The position numbers were made by a program, and so were the translations under genes. The notes beneath the pieces are model-generated. The model searched no databases. It had not been told where the DNA came from and saw only the letters and a list, made by a program, of their open reading frames with translations. From NCBI GenBank assembly GCA_017434525.1, contig JAFRFD010000086.1:42172-106171 (forward strand): a stretch of DNA of 64,000 bases, given 5' to 3'. The stretch comes from Methanobrevibacter sp. (GTDB lineage: Archaea; Methanobacteriota; Methanobacteria; Methanobacteriales; Methanobacteriaceae). Of this stretch, positions 8,689-18,242 are shown piece after piece (position 1 is the first letter of the stretch; the number at the start of each line of letters is the position of its first letter).

Positions 8689-10189
8689 AAACAAAACCTT
8701 TGGTGTTATAGGCGTTTGCGGAGCAAATGGTAATTTAATTGCTAGAATTCTTAAACAAAGAGGCTATAATGTTATAGGAACCGATTTGTCATTTAAAAAG
8801 GATTGCAGGTTCGCAAAAGCTTTAGAAGGTTATGATATTGATATTTTTTATGGTCAAACTCCCGAGACATTTTTCAAAAAGGCAGACTATATCATTCCCC
8901 CTGCAAGCTTATCAAAGGATTCCGAAATTCTTAAAAATTGCGGAAAACCAATCTTGGAATTACATGATATAATTGATATGTTAAAGCCTGAAAAGCCGGT
9001 ATTCGGCATAACAGGTACAAATGGTAAGACAACCACAACAACATTGCTTAAAAAAATTGCTTATGATAATGGAATAAAGCCTTGTGAACATGATTTGGAA
9101 GGTATGCAGGGTAATGCTGAATTTATTCCTATTTTACAGTCCAGATTGAATGGGGATGTCGGTATTTTGGAAGTTGGAACTTTCGGTGTTCCAGGTACAG
9201 TTGGAAGAATTGTTAAAAATACTGACATGGCATCAGGTTTGATTACAAACATCACTCCCGACCATTTAAACGACCTTGGAAGCTTTATGGATTATGCTAA
9301 TGTAAAAGGGGAATTTATTTCCGAGTTAGGTCTAGGTCAATTGATTGTCAATGGTCAGGACCCGACTATAATGGGGCTTTTAAGGGATCTCGACTTTAAA
9401 GGTGAAGTTATAACATTTGGTGTTGACGAGCTTCCGGATTCAATAGGTATGAAGGAATGTGTTTGCGGTGCCGAAATTGCCGTTAAGGAAATCATTTCCG
9501 GTTGTGGCTATTACTTCTGTAAATGTGGAATAACAACCCCTCAAGTGGACTATATCGCTACAAACATCGATTTGCCTAACAGGACTTTCGATTTGCATAC
9601 TCCTAGTGAAAAATTGACAGTTAAAATGGGAGTTGATGGACTTCACAATGTTTATAACTTGACTGGAGTTATTATTGCAGCTCACATCTTCCTTGAGTTG
9701 CCTTATGATAAGATTTTGCCTACAATCGCCAGTTTCACTGGGGTAAGCGGAAGGATGGAAGAAGTGACAAAAGTTAAAGGAAAAGACATTTTTGTTGATT
9801 ATGCTCACAATCCTGCAGGAGTAGAAACTGTTTTGAAAGAATTTAAAAAATTATTCGGCGAATTTACCACCGTGATTACTGTTTCATCCGAATCAGGATA
9901 TGTTGGAGACTTGGACATATTCAATAGTGTTTTGAAGTTTTCAAAATTCATTGTCCCCGCTTCAGTCGCTTCTCAAAAAATAGCTTTGGAAAAATTGAGA
10001 GCCAACCCTAAACTAAATGACAGGATTTTCTTAAACCATGTTGATGATTTTGAAAAAACTGGAACTCTTGGAGCTTCTGAGGAAGAAGTGCGTGATGGTT
10101 TAAGAAAAGCGCTGAATTTGGATTGTGAAATGGTAATAGCTATTGGTGAGGCCGCTACCAAATTCAAATACATTGCATTTGAATTATAA
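8681..10189 (+). CDS. Mur-ligase-like protein with internal cysteine cluster, probable pseudomurein peptide ligase
   Basis: The 502-residue product is a second Mur ligase: Rossmann-like N-terminus (GVIGVCGANGNLIARIL), a canonical P-loop GTNGKTTTT near residue 110, the NITPDHLNDLG motif near 190 and the C-terminal DYAHNPAGVETVL segment near 370, as in MurE/MurF-type ligases. Between the ATPase and C-terminal domains, near residues 258-280, lies a cluster of six cysteines (C-x-C, then C, then C-x-C after four residues) that looks like a zinc ribbon, recalling the one in bacterial MurT. The ATG at 8681 is chosen over one at 8663 because GGGAG at 8668-8672 is well spaced from it. It overlaps the preceding ligase by eight bases. 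Role in pseudomurein is inferred from family and taxonomy. Confidence 0.86.
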   Translation: MNKNKTFGVIGVCGANGNLIARILKQRGYNVIGTDLSFKKDCRFAKALEGYDIDIFYGQTPETFFKKADYIIPPASLSKDSEILKNCGKPILELHDIIDMLKPEKPVFGITGTNGKTTTTTLLKKIAYDNGIKPCEHDLEGMQGNAEFIPILQSRLNGDVGILEVGTFGVPGTVGRIVKNTDMASGLITNITPDHLNDLGSFMDYANVKGEFISELGLGQLIVNGQDPTIMGLLRDLDFKGEVITFGVDELPDSIGMKECVCGAEIAVKEIISGCGYYFCKCGITTPQVDYIATNIDLPNRTFDLHTPSEKLTVKMGVDGLHNVYNLTGVIIAAHIFLELPYDKILPTIASFTGVSGRMEEVTKVKGKDIFVDYAHNPAGVETVLKEFKKLFGEFTTVITVSSESGYVGDLDIFNSVLKFSKFIVPASVASQKIALEKLRANPKLNDRIFLNHVDDFEKTGTLGASEEEVRDGLRKALNLDCEMVIAIGEAATKFKYIAFEL

Positions 10190-10341
10190 TTTAAATTTCT
10201 CTCTAAAACCATCTATTTTTTCTTTTTTTTCATATATTATTACTTATCAAATGCTCTCACTAAATGTTTTATAAGGGTTAGATTAAAATATGTAAATAAG
10301 GGTTATTGGTAAACTCATTTTTAAATCACGAAGGTTGAATT

Positions 10342-12660
10342 ATGGTTAGTTATATTTCACATCCTTTAATTAAGAAAAATTCAATTGAATCCAGATTATA
10401 TCAGCAAGTTTTAGCCGGGGATGTTTTAAAAAAAGGAAATACGATGGTTGTTGCACCTACTGCATTAGGTAAAACTATAGTTGCTATTTTGGTAGCTGCA
10501 GATAGGTTGCAAAAAGTTAAGAATTCTAAAATCCTAATTCTAGCACCATCAAAACCGCTGGCAATACAACATGAAGACAGTTTTAAGGAATTTTTAACAC
10601 TTCCTTGTTCATCAATAACCGGAGCCGTAAAAACTGATGAGAGAGTTAAGAGATGGGAAGAGTCAAGGATTATTTCTGCAACCCCTCAAACTGTCGAGTC
10701 TGATTTGTTAAACGGACGTTATGACTTAAGTGATGTCTCATTAATCGTGTTTGATGAATGCCATCATGGAGTCGGATCTTATTCTTATGTTTATTTGGCT
10801 TCCCGTTATGTTCAAGAGTCTAATTATAACTTAATTTTAGGACTTACTGCTTCTCCAGGTTCCGATAAAGCTAAAATTAAAGAGGTATGCGAAAATCTTT
10901 ATATTCAAAATATCGTTGTCAAAACCGAAGAGGATTCGGATGTCAGACCTTACTTCAATCCGGTTGAAATAAATTGGGTTCGAGTCAAAATGAGTTCAGA
11001 ACTCGAAAAAATTAAGGAATATGTTGATAAAGCATTGAAAGTTAGATTAAAAGCCTTAAAAAATATGGGAATAATCAGAACAGTTTCCGTTGGTAAGGTT
11101 GATATCTTAAAGGCACGTGGAAGAATTCAGGGAGAAATTGCAAGATCCGTTAATCCGGATAAGGACCTATTCCAAGCCATTTCCATTTTAAGTGCGGTAA
11201 TCAATATTCAGCATTCACAGGAGCTAATAGAAACTCAGGGAATCCAGACTTTTAACAAGTACATTTCCCGTTTACGCAAGAAAAAAACCAAGGCGGCCAA
11301 ATCTCTAATGTGGGATGATAATTTTGGTAGGGCCGTTAAAATGGCTCGCGATGCCGAAAAACATGGTTGGGAGCATCCTAAACTTCGTGAAGTAACTAAC
11401 ATTTTGAAAAAGGAGTTGGGTACTGAAGACGGACAAACCAAACTTCAATCTACAAGATTCAAGGATAAGGATGAAAAATCCTCAAAAATCATCATATTTA
11501 CACAATATCGCGACACTTTAGAGATGATCCACCAAAAGCTTGAAAAAGAGGGCATAAAATCTGTCAAATTTTTTGGTCAAGCGGCAAAAGATGGTGAGAA
11601 AGGACTAACCCAAAAAGAGCAAAAAGCAATCATAAAATCTTTTAGAATGGGAGAATATGATGTGCTGATTTCTACAAGCGTTGCTGAAGAGGGCATCGAT
11701 ATTCCTGCCGTGGATTTGGTTATTTTATATGAACCAGTTCCATCCGAAGTTCGTATGATTCAAAGAAGAGGCAGGACAGGCCGTAAAAGGACAGGTCGTG
11801 TAAAGGTATTAATCACTAATGGAACCAGGGATGAAGCCTATTACTGGTCAAGTGTCAGAAAAGAGGACCGTATGAAATATCAGTTGATTGACCCTAAGGT
11901 TTTAGAGGAATTGAATGCCTCGGCGGTTGAGAGAATGGAGAATCAAAAGAGAATTAAAGTGATCGATAGGCCAAAAGTTGAAAAGACCAATCCTGTTGTT
12001 TATGCCGATTCAAGAGAGGGCAATTCAAAAGTAATTAGACATTTATCAGAAATGGAAATCGATGTTCAGGTTCGTTCAATGGCAGTTGGCGACTATCAGG
12101 TAAGCGATGAGGTTGTAATCGAGAGAAAAACTGCCAAGGATTTTGTTGATTCAATAATCGATAAAAGATTATTTAAACAAGCCCGTGAATTGTCTGAAGA
12201 GTTTAAACGACCATTGCTTATTTTAGAGGGTGATGATATTTACAATGGAATGATTCATCCAAATGCTGTAAGAGGAACAATTGCAGCTATAGCAATTGAT
12301 TTTGGCATTAGCATCATTCCAACTAGAAACTCTCAAGACACTGCTGCAATGATTAAAAGAATAGCCGTTCGTGAGCAAAGCGGTGAAAAAGTCAATATAC
12401 AAATTAGGACTGATAAAAAGCCTACCAGTTTATGGGAACAGCAGTTATTCATAATTGAATCCTTACCTAACATAGGTCCGGTCAATGCAAAGAATTTACT
12501 GCAGCATTTCGGTACTGTTGAAAAGGTAATCAATGCTTCTGAAAGCGAACTTCAGGAAGTCGATGGTATTGGTGAAAAAACTGCGAAAAATATTAGAAAG
12601 GTAGTAGAATCCAAATATTTGTACTTCCAAAAAGAGATTAAAGAAGAAAAACTTCTTTAA
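10342..12660 (+). CDS. hef: Hef: fused superfamily 2 helicase and XPF-type nuclease
   Basis: The 772-residue protein is the archaeal FANCM/XPF-like enzyme that remodels and cuts stalled replication forks. Residues 1-510 are the helicase, with Walker A APTALGKT near 40, the DECHH box near 137, TASPGS near 169 and the motif VI QRRGRTGRKRTG near 475. The nuclease domain starts near 550 (VVYADSREGN) and holds the catalytic ERKTAKDF near 595. Two helix-hairpin-helix units at the C-terminus, near residues 705-760 (LPNIGPVNAK and VDGIGEKTAK), bind DNA. All catalytic motifs are intact and the length is full. AAGGTTG precedes the ATG. The 3' end meets the convergent isomerase gene with one base between them. 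Confidence 0.96.
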   Translation: MVSYISHPLIKKNSIESRLYQQVLAGDVLKKGNTMVVAPTALGKTIVAILVAADRLQKVKNSKILILAPSKPLAIQHEDSFKEFLTLPCSSITGAVKTDERVKRWEESRIISATPQTVESDLLNGRYDLSDVSLIVFDECHHGVGSYSYVYLASRYVQESNYNLILGLTASPGSDKAKIKEVCENLYIQNIVVKTEEDSDVRPYFNPVEINWVRVKMSSELEKIKEYVDKALKVRLKALKNMGIIRTVSVGKVDILKARGRIQGEIARSVNPDKDLFQAISILSAVINIQHSQELIETQGIQTFNKYISRLRKKKTKAAKSLMWDDNFGRAVKMARDAEKHGWEHPKLREVTNILKKELGTEDGQTKLQSTRFKDKDEKSSKIIIFTQYRDTLEMIHQKLEKEGIKSVKFFGQAAKDGEKGLTQKEQKAIIKSFRMGEYDVLISTSVAEEGIDIPAVDLVILYEPVPSEVRMIQRRGRTGRKRTGRVKVLITNGTRDEAYYWSSVRKEDRMKYQLIDPKVLEELNASAVERMENQKRIKVIDRPKVEKTNPVVYADSREGNSKVIRHLSEMEIDVQVRSMAVGDYQVSDEVVIERKTAKDFVDSIIDKRLFKQARELSEEFKRPLLILEGDDIYNGMIHPNAVRGTIAAIAIDFGISIIPTRNSQDTAAMIKRIAVREQSGEKVNIQIRTDKKPTSLWEQQLFIIESLPNIGPVNAKNLLQHFGTVEKVINASESELQEVDGIGEKTAKNIRKVVESKYLYFQKEIKEEKLL

Positions 12661-12661
12661 T

Positions 12662-13417
12662 TTAAATTTTAAAATTTTTTTTCATATATTCATAACTTTT
12701 TTCAATGGAATCATAATCATTTACTTCAATGATATAGATGCCATCAAAATTATTTTTCTCTAAAGTATTGATTATAGTGTTTAATTCAATAGAGCCTTCA
12801 CCTAGTGCAAGGTGTGAGTCATCATCACCAAAATTATCATGGCAATGTATGTGTTTAATTGAATCAAAATACATTGCTTCTGCAGAATATCCCACATGAT
12901 TGGCATGGCCAATGTCTAAAGTCATGGACATGTCAAGTGAAACTAATAATTCATGCAAATCCTGCATATTATTGTAAAGCATTCCTTCAAAGGCAGGCAT
13001 ATTTTCAATTGTGGTTAGAACTCCCAAATCTTTTCCATACTCTCCAAGTTCTTTTATTGAATCATTTGCGAATTGATAAACCTTATCGATAAAGTATTTT
13101 CTCGCCAAAAAAGAACCTAATCCCGGATGCACAACAACTGCTTCGGCATCGATTTCATTGGCTAAATCTATTGATTCTTTAATTTGATTAATGGAATTCA
13201 ATCTACTTTTATCTTGCACTGCAGCAATGTTAACATCCATGAAGGGGGAATGAATTGTGTATTTTAAGTTATAACTTTCTAAAACATCAACATCAATGTT
13301 TTCTGATGGAAACTGATGCACTAGTTCGGCATATTCGATTCCTAAGTTTTCAATGAATTCCAATGTATTTTCTAATGGATATTCTATTCCTGCTAGAGAT
13401 GATGCTCCAATTTTCAT
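12662..13417 (-). CDS. TIM-barrel sugar phosphate isomerase/epimerase family protein
   Basis: The 251-residue product matches the AP-endonuclease-2 type TIM barrel shared by xylose isomerase-like epimerases and endonuclease IV. Visible barrel motifs with metal-binding residues are YTIHSPFMDVN near 52, VVHPGLGS near 95, TIENMPAFEG near 135, LDIGHANHVGY near 170, HCHDNFGDDDSHLALGEG near 195, and IIEVNDYDSIE near 230. The lack of the full endonuclease IV motif set favours a sugar isomerase or epimerase; the substrate is unknown. The start is preceded by AGTGATAAT. It lies seven bases downstream of the PIN-ATPase gene and is probably in the same transcript as hisS, hisI and that gene. Confidence 0.82.
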   Translation of the reverse strand: MKIGASSLAGIEYPLENTLEFIENLGIEYAELVHQFPSENIDVDVLESYNLKYTIHSPFMDVNIAAVQDKSRLNSINQIKESIDLANEIDAEAVVVHPGLGSFLARKYFIDKVYQFANDSIKELGEYGKDLGVLTTIENMPAFEGMLYNNMQDLHELLVSLDMSMTLDIGHANHVGYSAEAMYFDSIKHIHCHDNFGDDDSHLALGEGSIELNTIINTLEKNNFDGIYIIEVNDYDSIEKSYEYMKKNFKI

Positions 13418-13424
13418 ATTATCA

Positions 13425-15266
13425 CTATTTTCTAACGGCTGTAATTTTTAATCCCATTTCAATCGCTTCTAAAATGAAGTCAGATAATTCGATTCCGTTT
13501 TTAATTTTGATTTCTCCTTTTTTGGAGGTTGTTGCTGTAAGTAGGTATTCTCCTTCTATAAGAATGTCAAAGTTTTGCCTTCCGTTTTCTCTTCCAAGCT
13601 CCAAAATCATCTGTTTTCTTGTATGGGTGATATCAACTTCAATCGGTGTTTTGTCAACCGGTTTTTCATCAATCACTTCCACACCTAAGCTTATTCCGAT
13701 ATCACATTCTATTTCAGCTATTCTTTTCCCGTTTTTACCGATGATTTTTGGAACGTATTCGTCAGGAATGTAAATGTTTGCTCTGTCAGGTGAAACTACT
13801 TCCACGTCCACTTTGGCCTTTTTTGGAAGCAGTCGTTTTATTTTCCTTAGAATTTCAGCTTCAGCTATTAAATCCACTGAGGATTTGTGGGTTTCTTCAC
13901 TTCCTCCTCCGTTAACGAGGTCCAGGTCCATTACAATGGTCTGCTCACCATATGTGTAGATTTCATTTTTAAGCTCACCGGTTTCGAAATCCCTAACTTC
14001 AATGACTGGTCTTGCAAGATCTGCTTCTTTCATTCCACTTGGAACCTTAACGGTCATTTTTGTCTCATAAACACTTGTTACTTTACCGTCTTCAATATAA
14101 ATGCTTGTATCTACAATTGATGGGATTACACCAAGCTCCACTCTTGAGGCAATTCTTTGTATTGCATCTATTGGACGTGTTGCATGCACAACTCCAATCA
14201 TTCCAACACCTGCCAGTCTCATGTCCGCAAAGATGTTAAAGTCAGTATTTTTTCTAAGTTCGTCGTAAATAGTATAATCTGGCCTTACAAGAAGTAAAAC
14301 GTCAGCAGTATTTTCCATGCTTCCTTCAAGTGGAGCATACTGGGTTATTTCATCTGGAAGCTGCAAATCTCTTGGTGATTCCATTGTTTTTACAACTTTA
14401 TTTAGTTTGGAAGAGTAATATTTAGCTATTGCTTGAACAAATGTTGATTTACCAGCACCCGGCGAACCTGAAATCAATATTCCTTCTGCACTGGTTCTGA
14501 TTCTGTCCAATAGTTTATCTGATAAGTTATATTCATTTAAATCAATGTTTGCTACAGGTCGGACTGCAGTTATTTCCAAACCTTCAGCAAATGGAGGGTA
14601 TGCAATTGATATTCTATATTCTCTTGATTGAACAACAAATGACCCTTCCTTATCAGATTCCAGATATGTCTTCGAATCGCTTTTTGCCTTATCGAGTATT
14701 TCATCCACGATTTTTTTAAGTTCTGAGTAAGAGTAAGGTTTATCGCTTAGCTTTACAAAGTCGATATGGCCGGGTGTTCCCTTTTTAGCCATTGGAACTA
14801 CATTTTCCTTAAAATGCACAGACATTGTAGTGTCATCAAAAAATTCCTCAATTGAGAGAGCTTTATGGACGTATTTCTGTTCGAAATAATAAACTGGAAT
14901 TCCTTGAGCCTTAGCTACTTCGGCCTGTACCTTGTCATTTGTCAGTAATGTTCCGAATTCGGACCTTGCAAGGTCTCTTATAATGCTGTCTATTTCCCCG
15001 CTTTTAGCATATCTGATGTCGTAGTTGGTTGGGCGCTTACCCTTAAAAGTAACTGCCAATTCACCATCATCCTGCATCTGCTGCAATTTTTTAAGTTCGT
15101 TTAATCCTTTTATTCCTTCGGATCTTTTAGCGTTTGCTTGATGTTCAAGTTCGCAAACTACCGCTTCAGGCACAATAATTTCTGGGTAATCAAAATCTCC
15201 ATTTTCTATCAGTTCACTTACTGCACCTATTATCACTGCACTTGTATCGGGGATTATACATTTCAT
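13425..15266 (-). CDS. PIN domain-ATPase-KH domain protein (archaeal PINc/VapC-type ATPase)
   Basis: The protein of about 613 residues joins three domains. Residues 1-140 are a PIN nuclease domain, starting CIIPDTSAVI and holding further acidic residues typical of the metal site. The middle has a secretion-type (PilT/VirB11-like) ATPase with Walker A GSPGAGKST near residue 263 and a Walker-B-like DYTIYDE near 330. Near residue 500 a KH domain with the GKNG loop should bind RNA. The whole layout is conserved in archaea, where an RNA processing or decay role is suspected but unproven. The start is set at ATG 15266, giving a one-base gap after hisI, and not at the ATG 12 bases upstream that would overlap hisI. 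Confidence 0.9.
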   Translation of the reverse strand: MKCIIPDTSAVIIGAVSELIENGDFDYPEIIVPEAVVCELEHQANAKRSEGIKGLNELKKLQQMQDDGELAVTFKGKRPTNYDIRYAKSGEIDSIIRDLARSEFGTLLTNDKVQAEVAKAQGIPVYYFEQKYVHKALSIEEFFDDTTMSVHFKENVVPMAKKGTPGHIDFVKLSDKPYSYSELKKIVDEILDKAKSDSKTYLESDKEGSFVVQSREYRISIAYPPFAEGLEITAVRPVANIDLNEYNLSDKLLDRIRTSAEGILISGSPGAGKSTFVQAIAKYYSSKLNKVVKTMESPRDLQLPDEITQYAPLEGSMENTADVLLLVRPDYTIYDELRKNTDFNIFADMRLAGVGMIGVVHATRPIDAIQRIASRVELGVIPSIVDTSIYIEDGKVTSVYETKMTVKVPSGMKEADLARPVIEVRDFETGELKNEIYTYGEQTIVMDLDLVNGGGSEETHKSSVDLIAEAEILRKIKRLLPKKAKVDVEVVSPDRANIYIPDEYVPKIIGKNGKRIAEIECDIGISLGVEVIDEKPVDKTPIEVDITHTRKQMILELGRENGRQNFDILIEGEYLLTATTSKKGEIKIKNGIELSDFILEAIEMGLKITAVRK

Positions 15267-15267
15267 T

Positions 15268-15675
15268 TTAATACACATCTTCTGGATTTACAAGTCTTTC
15301 TAAAACTATTTCTAAATCGTCATCTTTTAAATCTTCAATGTCTACTTCATTGTCGGTGTTGATTTTTCTAAAGAAGCATGAAAGGTATCCTTCATGGCAT
15401 GCAGCTCCGGTTTGTTTTATTTTCAAAACGATTGCATCCATGTCACAGTCAACAAGAATTTCCTGAACTTCCTGGAAATGTCCTGATGATTCACCTTTTA
15501 ACCATAGTTGGTTTCTTGAGGTACTCCAGTAATGGGCTTTCCCTGTTTCAATTGTTTTTTGAAGTGCCTCCTTATTCATGTTTGCCAACATCAATATTTG
15601 GTCGCTATCAGCATCCTGTGCAATTGCTGTAATAACTTTAACACCGTTTATTTCATGTCTAAAGTTAATTTCCAT
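15268..15675 (-). CDS. hisI: Phosphoribosyl-AMP cyclohydrolase
   Basis: The 135-residue enzyme opens the adenine ring of phosphoribosyl-AMP in the third step of histidine synthesis. The metal-binding [10 protein letters not shown] motif lies near residues 73-82 and the catalytic cysteines lie in [13 protein letters not shown] near 93-105; [17 protein letters not shown] near 48 is the substrate site. It is the stand-alone form, without the HisE domain that many bacteria fuse to it. A GAGGAATA in front of the start is a clear ribosome binding site. The gene follows hisS by two bases. Other his genes are absent here except hisH at 41562. Confidence 0.96.
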   Translation of the reverse strand: MEINFRHEINGVKVITAIAQDADSDQILMLANMNKEALQKTIETGKAHYWSTSRNQLWLKGESSGHFQEVQEILVDCDMDAIVLKIKQTGAACHEGYLSCFFRKINTDNEVDIEDLKDDDLEIVLERLVNPEDVY

Positions 15676-15677
15676 AC

Positions 15678-16973
15678 TTATTCCTCTTTAATATAATCGA
15701 TAATATTGTCAATGTCGACTAATTCCTGGTTTCCACTAACCATGTCCTTTATTGTAATTTTATTTTCTTTAAGGTCGTTTTCACCAATAATGGCTATTTT
15801 TGAAACTTTGATTTTGTCGGCATAGTTCATCAATTTCTTGAATTTTTTACCATTCAAATCAACATCTGCCTTAATGTTGTTTTTCCTTAGTGTTTGGGTT
15901 ATTTCATAAGCTTTAGGCCTTACGCTATCTGAAATTGGAGCTACATAAATATCTAAATGTGAAGGTAACTCCTCATCATCGGTTAACTCTTCAATTGCAT
16001 TCATCAATCTGTCAAAACCAAGTGCAAATCCTGTTGATTCGACTTCTTGGCCTCCGAAGAGTTTTACTAGGTTGTATGATCCTCCACCACAAATCTGCTT
16101 TTGGGCACCAAGTTCAGGGACATAAATCTCGAATACAATTCCTGTGTAGTAGTCAAGTCCTCTTGCAACACCGAGGTTCAATGTGTAGTTGGTAACATCG
16201 AAAGATTCTAAAAGTTCAATTAATTGTTTAAATTCATCTAAAGCATTTTTAGGTTCTTCATAAGGAGCAATTAATTCCTCAACGTCACTTAAGATTGATT
16301 TGTCACCAACCATATCAATTAATTTTAACAGAATTTGGTTTAATTCATCATTGTCGATGACAGGTTCGTCTCCACTTAAGGATTCGATTAATAATTCTTT
16401 ATCTCCTTTATCAATCACGACCATAATTTCCCTTTGGGTTTCGGTTGATATTTCAAAGTGTTTGAATAATCCTCTTATGATTCCCAGGTGGTTGAGGTTA
16501 ACGTCGGCGGTTGTAATTCCAAGTGCATTGATTGCATCTGTACAGAGTGCAATAACTTCAGCTTCACCCTGAGGGGAATTGGCTCCAATCAATTCACAAC
16601 CAAATTGCCAAAACTGTCTGAATCTTCCTTTTTGAGGTCTTTCATATCTAAAACAGCTTCCATAATAATAAAGCTTGATTGGTTTTGTAGCTGTTTTTTC
16701 AAGTTCGTTCAAGTATAATCTTGCGACCGGTGCAGTAATTTCAGGTCTTAATGTTAATTCTCTGTCTGATTTGTCTTTAAAATTGTATAATTGATTTACG
16801 ATTTCTTCTCCAGATTTGGTTGTAAATAGTTTCAATTCCTCAAATAATGGAGTTTTAATCTCTTGATAACCGTAATTTTCGAATATGTTTCTTAAGGTAC
16901 TTTCTGCTTTTTTTCTTTGTCTCATTTCGTCAAATAAGAAATCTCTAGTACCTCTTGGTCTTGTAAATTCCAT
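15678..16973 (-). CDS. hisS: Histidyl-tRNA synthetase
   Basis: The 431-residue class II synthetase charges tRNA-His. Motif 1 lies near the N-terminus ([29 protein letters not shown]), motif 2 near residue 110 ([18 protein letters not shown]), the histidine-specific [12 protein letters not shown] near 270, and motif 3 near 315 ([12 protein letters not shown]). An anticodon-binding domain takes up the last 95 residues. Length and motifs are normal. It heads a minus-strand cluster with hisI, the PIN-ATPase and the TIM-barrel gene, all within a few bases of each other. Upstream is a 419-base gap shared with the divergent aroE gene. Confidence 0.97.
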   Translation of the reverse strand: MEFTRPRGTRDFLFDEMRQRKKAESTLRNIFENYGYQEIKTPLFEELKLFTTKSGEEIVNQLYNFKDKSDRELTLRPEITAPVARLYLNELEKTATKPIKLYYYGSCFRYERPQKGRFRQFWQFGCELIGANSPQGEAEVIALCTDAINALGITTADVNLNHLGIIRGLFKHFEISTETQREIMVVIDKGDKELLIESLSGDEPVIDNDELNQILLKLIDMVGDKSILSDVEELIAPYEEPKNALDEFKQLIELLESFDVTNYTLNLGVARGLDYYTGIVFEIYVPELGAQKQICGGGSYNLVKLFGGQEVESTGFALGFDRLMNAIEELTDDEELPSHLDIYVAPISDSVRPKAYEITQTLRKNNIKADVDLNGKKFKKLMNYADKIKVSKIAIIGENDLKENKITIKDMVSGNQELVDIDNIIDYIKEE

Positions 16974-17229
16974 TTTTGCTCTCCTATGATTAAATTTATT
17001 ATAATTAAACTATGTTTTTTAGATGTTATATAATCTTTTGTTATATTGCTTATCAAACGCTCTTTGACAATTTGCTAATATTTTAATTTCATATTATTCA
17101 TGTAATTTTTGGAAGTTCACATTCATGTATTTGTGTTTTTACACATTTTTGCATTTACTGGACAAAATATCTAATCATTTAAGAATATTGTTTAAAAATG
17201 GGAATTGGGAGAAAATAAAGTAATTATAA

Positions 17230-17373
17230 TCTATAAAGAGGTATTTGAATTCAAGAAAGGAAGTCGATGAATTTGTTAGATTGGAATATGAAAAATTCAG
17301 ACCAGTTCAAGACAAACTTTTCAAGTCCGATTATAACAAATTTGATGAAGAGACTAAAAAGTTTTTAGTATAA
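17230..17373 (+). pseudogene. Decayed gene tail resembling the C-terminus of RhuM-family proteins
   Basis: Between hisS and aroE one frame is open from 17230 to a TAA at 17371-17373 but has no usable start; a stop lies just upstream at 17227. The 47 codons have strong coding character, and the stretches KEVDEFVRLEYEKFRP and QDKLFKSDYNKFDEE recall the end of RhuM (virulence/abortive-type) proteins, where a 'DEFL' helix precedes a 'YEKFRxIQD.xxSDFD' end. The segment between these two halves in intact proteins seems to be missing. The rest of the 419-base gap is AT-rich and I see no gene in it. The family assignment is from memory of the pattern and is moderate. Confidence 0.5.
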
Positions 17374-17392
17374 CATAAATCAATTATTAATT

Positions 17393-18241
17393 ATGAATAT
17401 TAAAGGCAGTACAAATATTGTAGGGTTGATTGGCCATCCTGTTGAACATAGTTTTTCACCACCAATGCATAATGCGGCATTTGATGCATTGGGAATGGAT
17501 TGGGCTTATGTCGCTTTTGATGTCAACCCTAATGACTTGTCATCAGCTATTGAGGGAGCTAAATCATTGAACATCGAGGGCTTCAATGTCACCATTCCTC
17601 ATAAAATTGAGGTAATGCAATATTTGAACGAGTTGGATGAAGTTGCAAGTTTAATCGGTGCCGTAAATACAATTGACCTTAAAAATTTAAAGGGATACAA
17701 CACTGATGGAATTGGCGCTGTAAGAGCTATTGAAGAAGTTTCCCCTATTAAAGATAAAAACGTCATTGTTGCTGGTGCAGGAGGTGCTTCAAGAGCAATT
17801 TCATTTTACCTTGCAAAATTCGGTGCTGATTCAATTACAATACTGAACAGAAATGTCAATAAGGCTCAAAACTTAGCAGAGGATGTTTTAAAATCTGATT
17901 TGATAAGTGATGTTAAATCGGATTCCATATCACAGATCAACGGTTATTTGGGCAATGCGGATATTTTAGTTGATACAACACCTTTAGGAATGGATCCTCA
18001 TATTGATGATGAACCAATTGCTCGGGCTGACAATATGCATGAGGATTTGGTTGTTTTTGATGCAGTTTATAATCCTAATGAAACGGTTTTAATAAAAGAG
18101 GCCATTAAGGCTGGTGCAAAACCAGTTTATGGAATTAAAATGCTATTGTATCAGGGTGCTGAAAGCTTTAAGATATGGACAGACCAGGATGCGCCGGTTG
18201 ATGTAATGGAAAAAGCGCTTAATGAATATCTGGGACGATAA
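17393..18241 (+). CDS. aroE: Shikimate dehydrogenase
   Basis: The 282-residue enzyme reduces 3-dehydroshikimate with NADPH in the pathway to chorismate, which feeds the trp genes further along this window. The catalytic lysine is in NVTIPHKIEV near residue 63, the shikimate-binding aspartate in NTDGIGAVRA near 103, and the NADP-binding loop GAGGASRAI near 126; ILNRN near 152 is the end of the second strand. Length is normal. There is no ribosome binding site before the ATG, while an AT-rich AGTATAACA ends about 20 bases upstream, inside the decayed frame, so a leaderless or very short leader is likely. Confidence 0.95.
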   Translation: MNIKGSTNIVGLIGHPVEHSFSPPMHNAAFDALGMDWAYVAFDVNPNDLSSAIEGAKSLNIEGFNVTIPHKIEVMQYLNELDEVASLIGAVNTIDLKNLKGYNTDGIGAVRAIEEVSPIKDKNVIVAGAGGASRAISFYLAKFGADSITILNRNVNKAQNLAEDVLKSDLISDVKSDSISQINGYLGNADILVDTTPLGMDPHIDDEPIARADNMHEDLVVFDAVYNPNETVLIKEAIKAGAKPVYGIKMLLYQGAESFKIWTDQDAPVDVMEKALNEYLGR

Positions 18242-18242
18242 T

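Noticed and set aside
10243..17063. A 15-base motif, CTTATCAAAYGCTCT, in the gaps before hef (10243-10257) and upstream of hisS (17049-17063)
   Set aside because: Only two copies with one mismatch in AT-rich DNA; chance matches of this size are expected in 64 kb.
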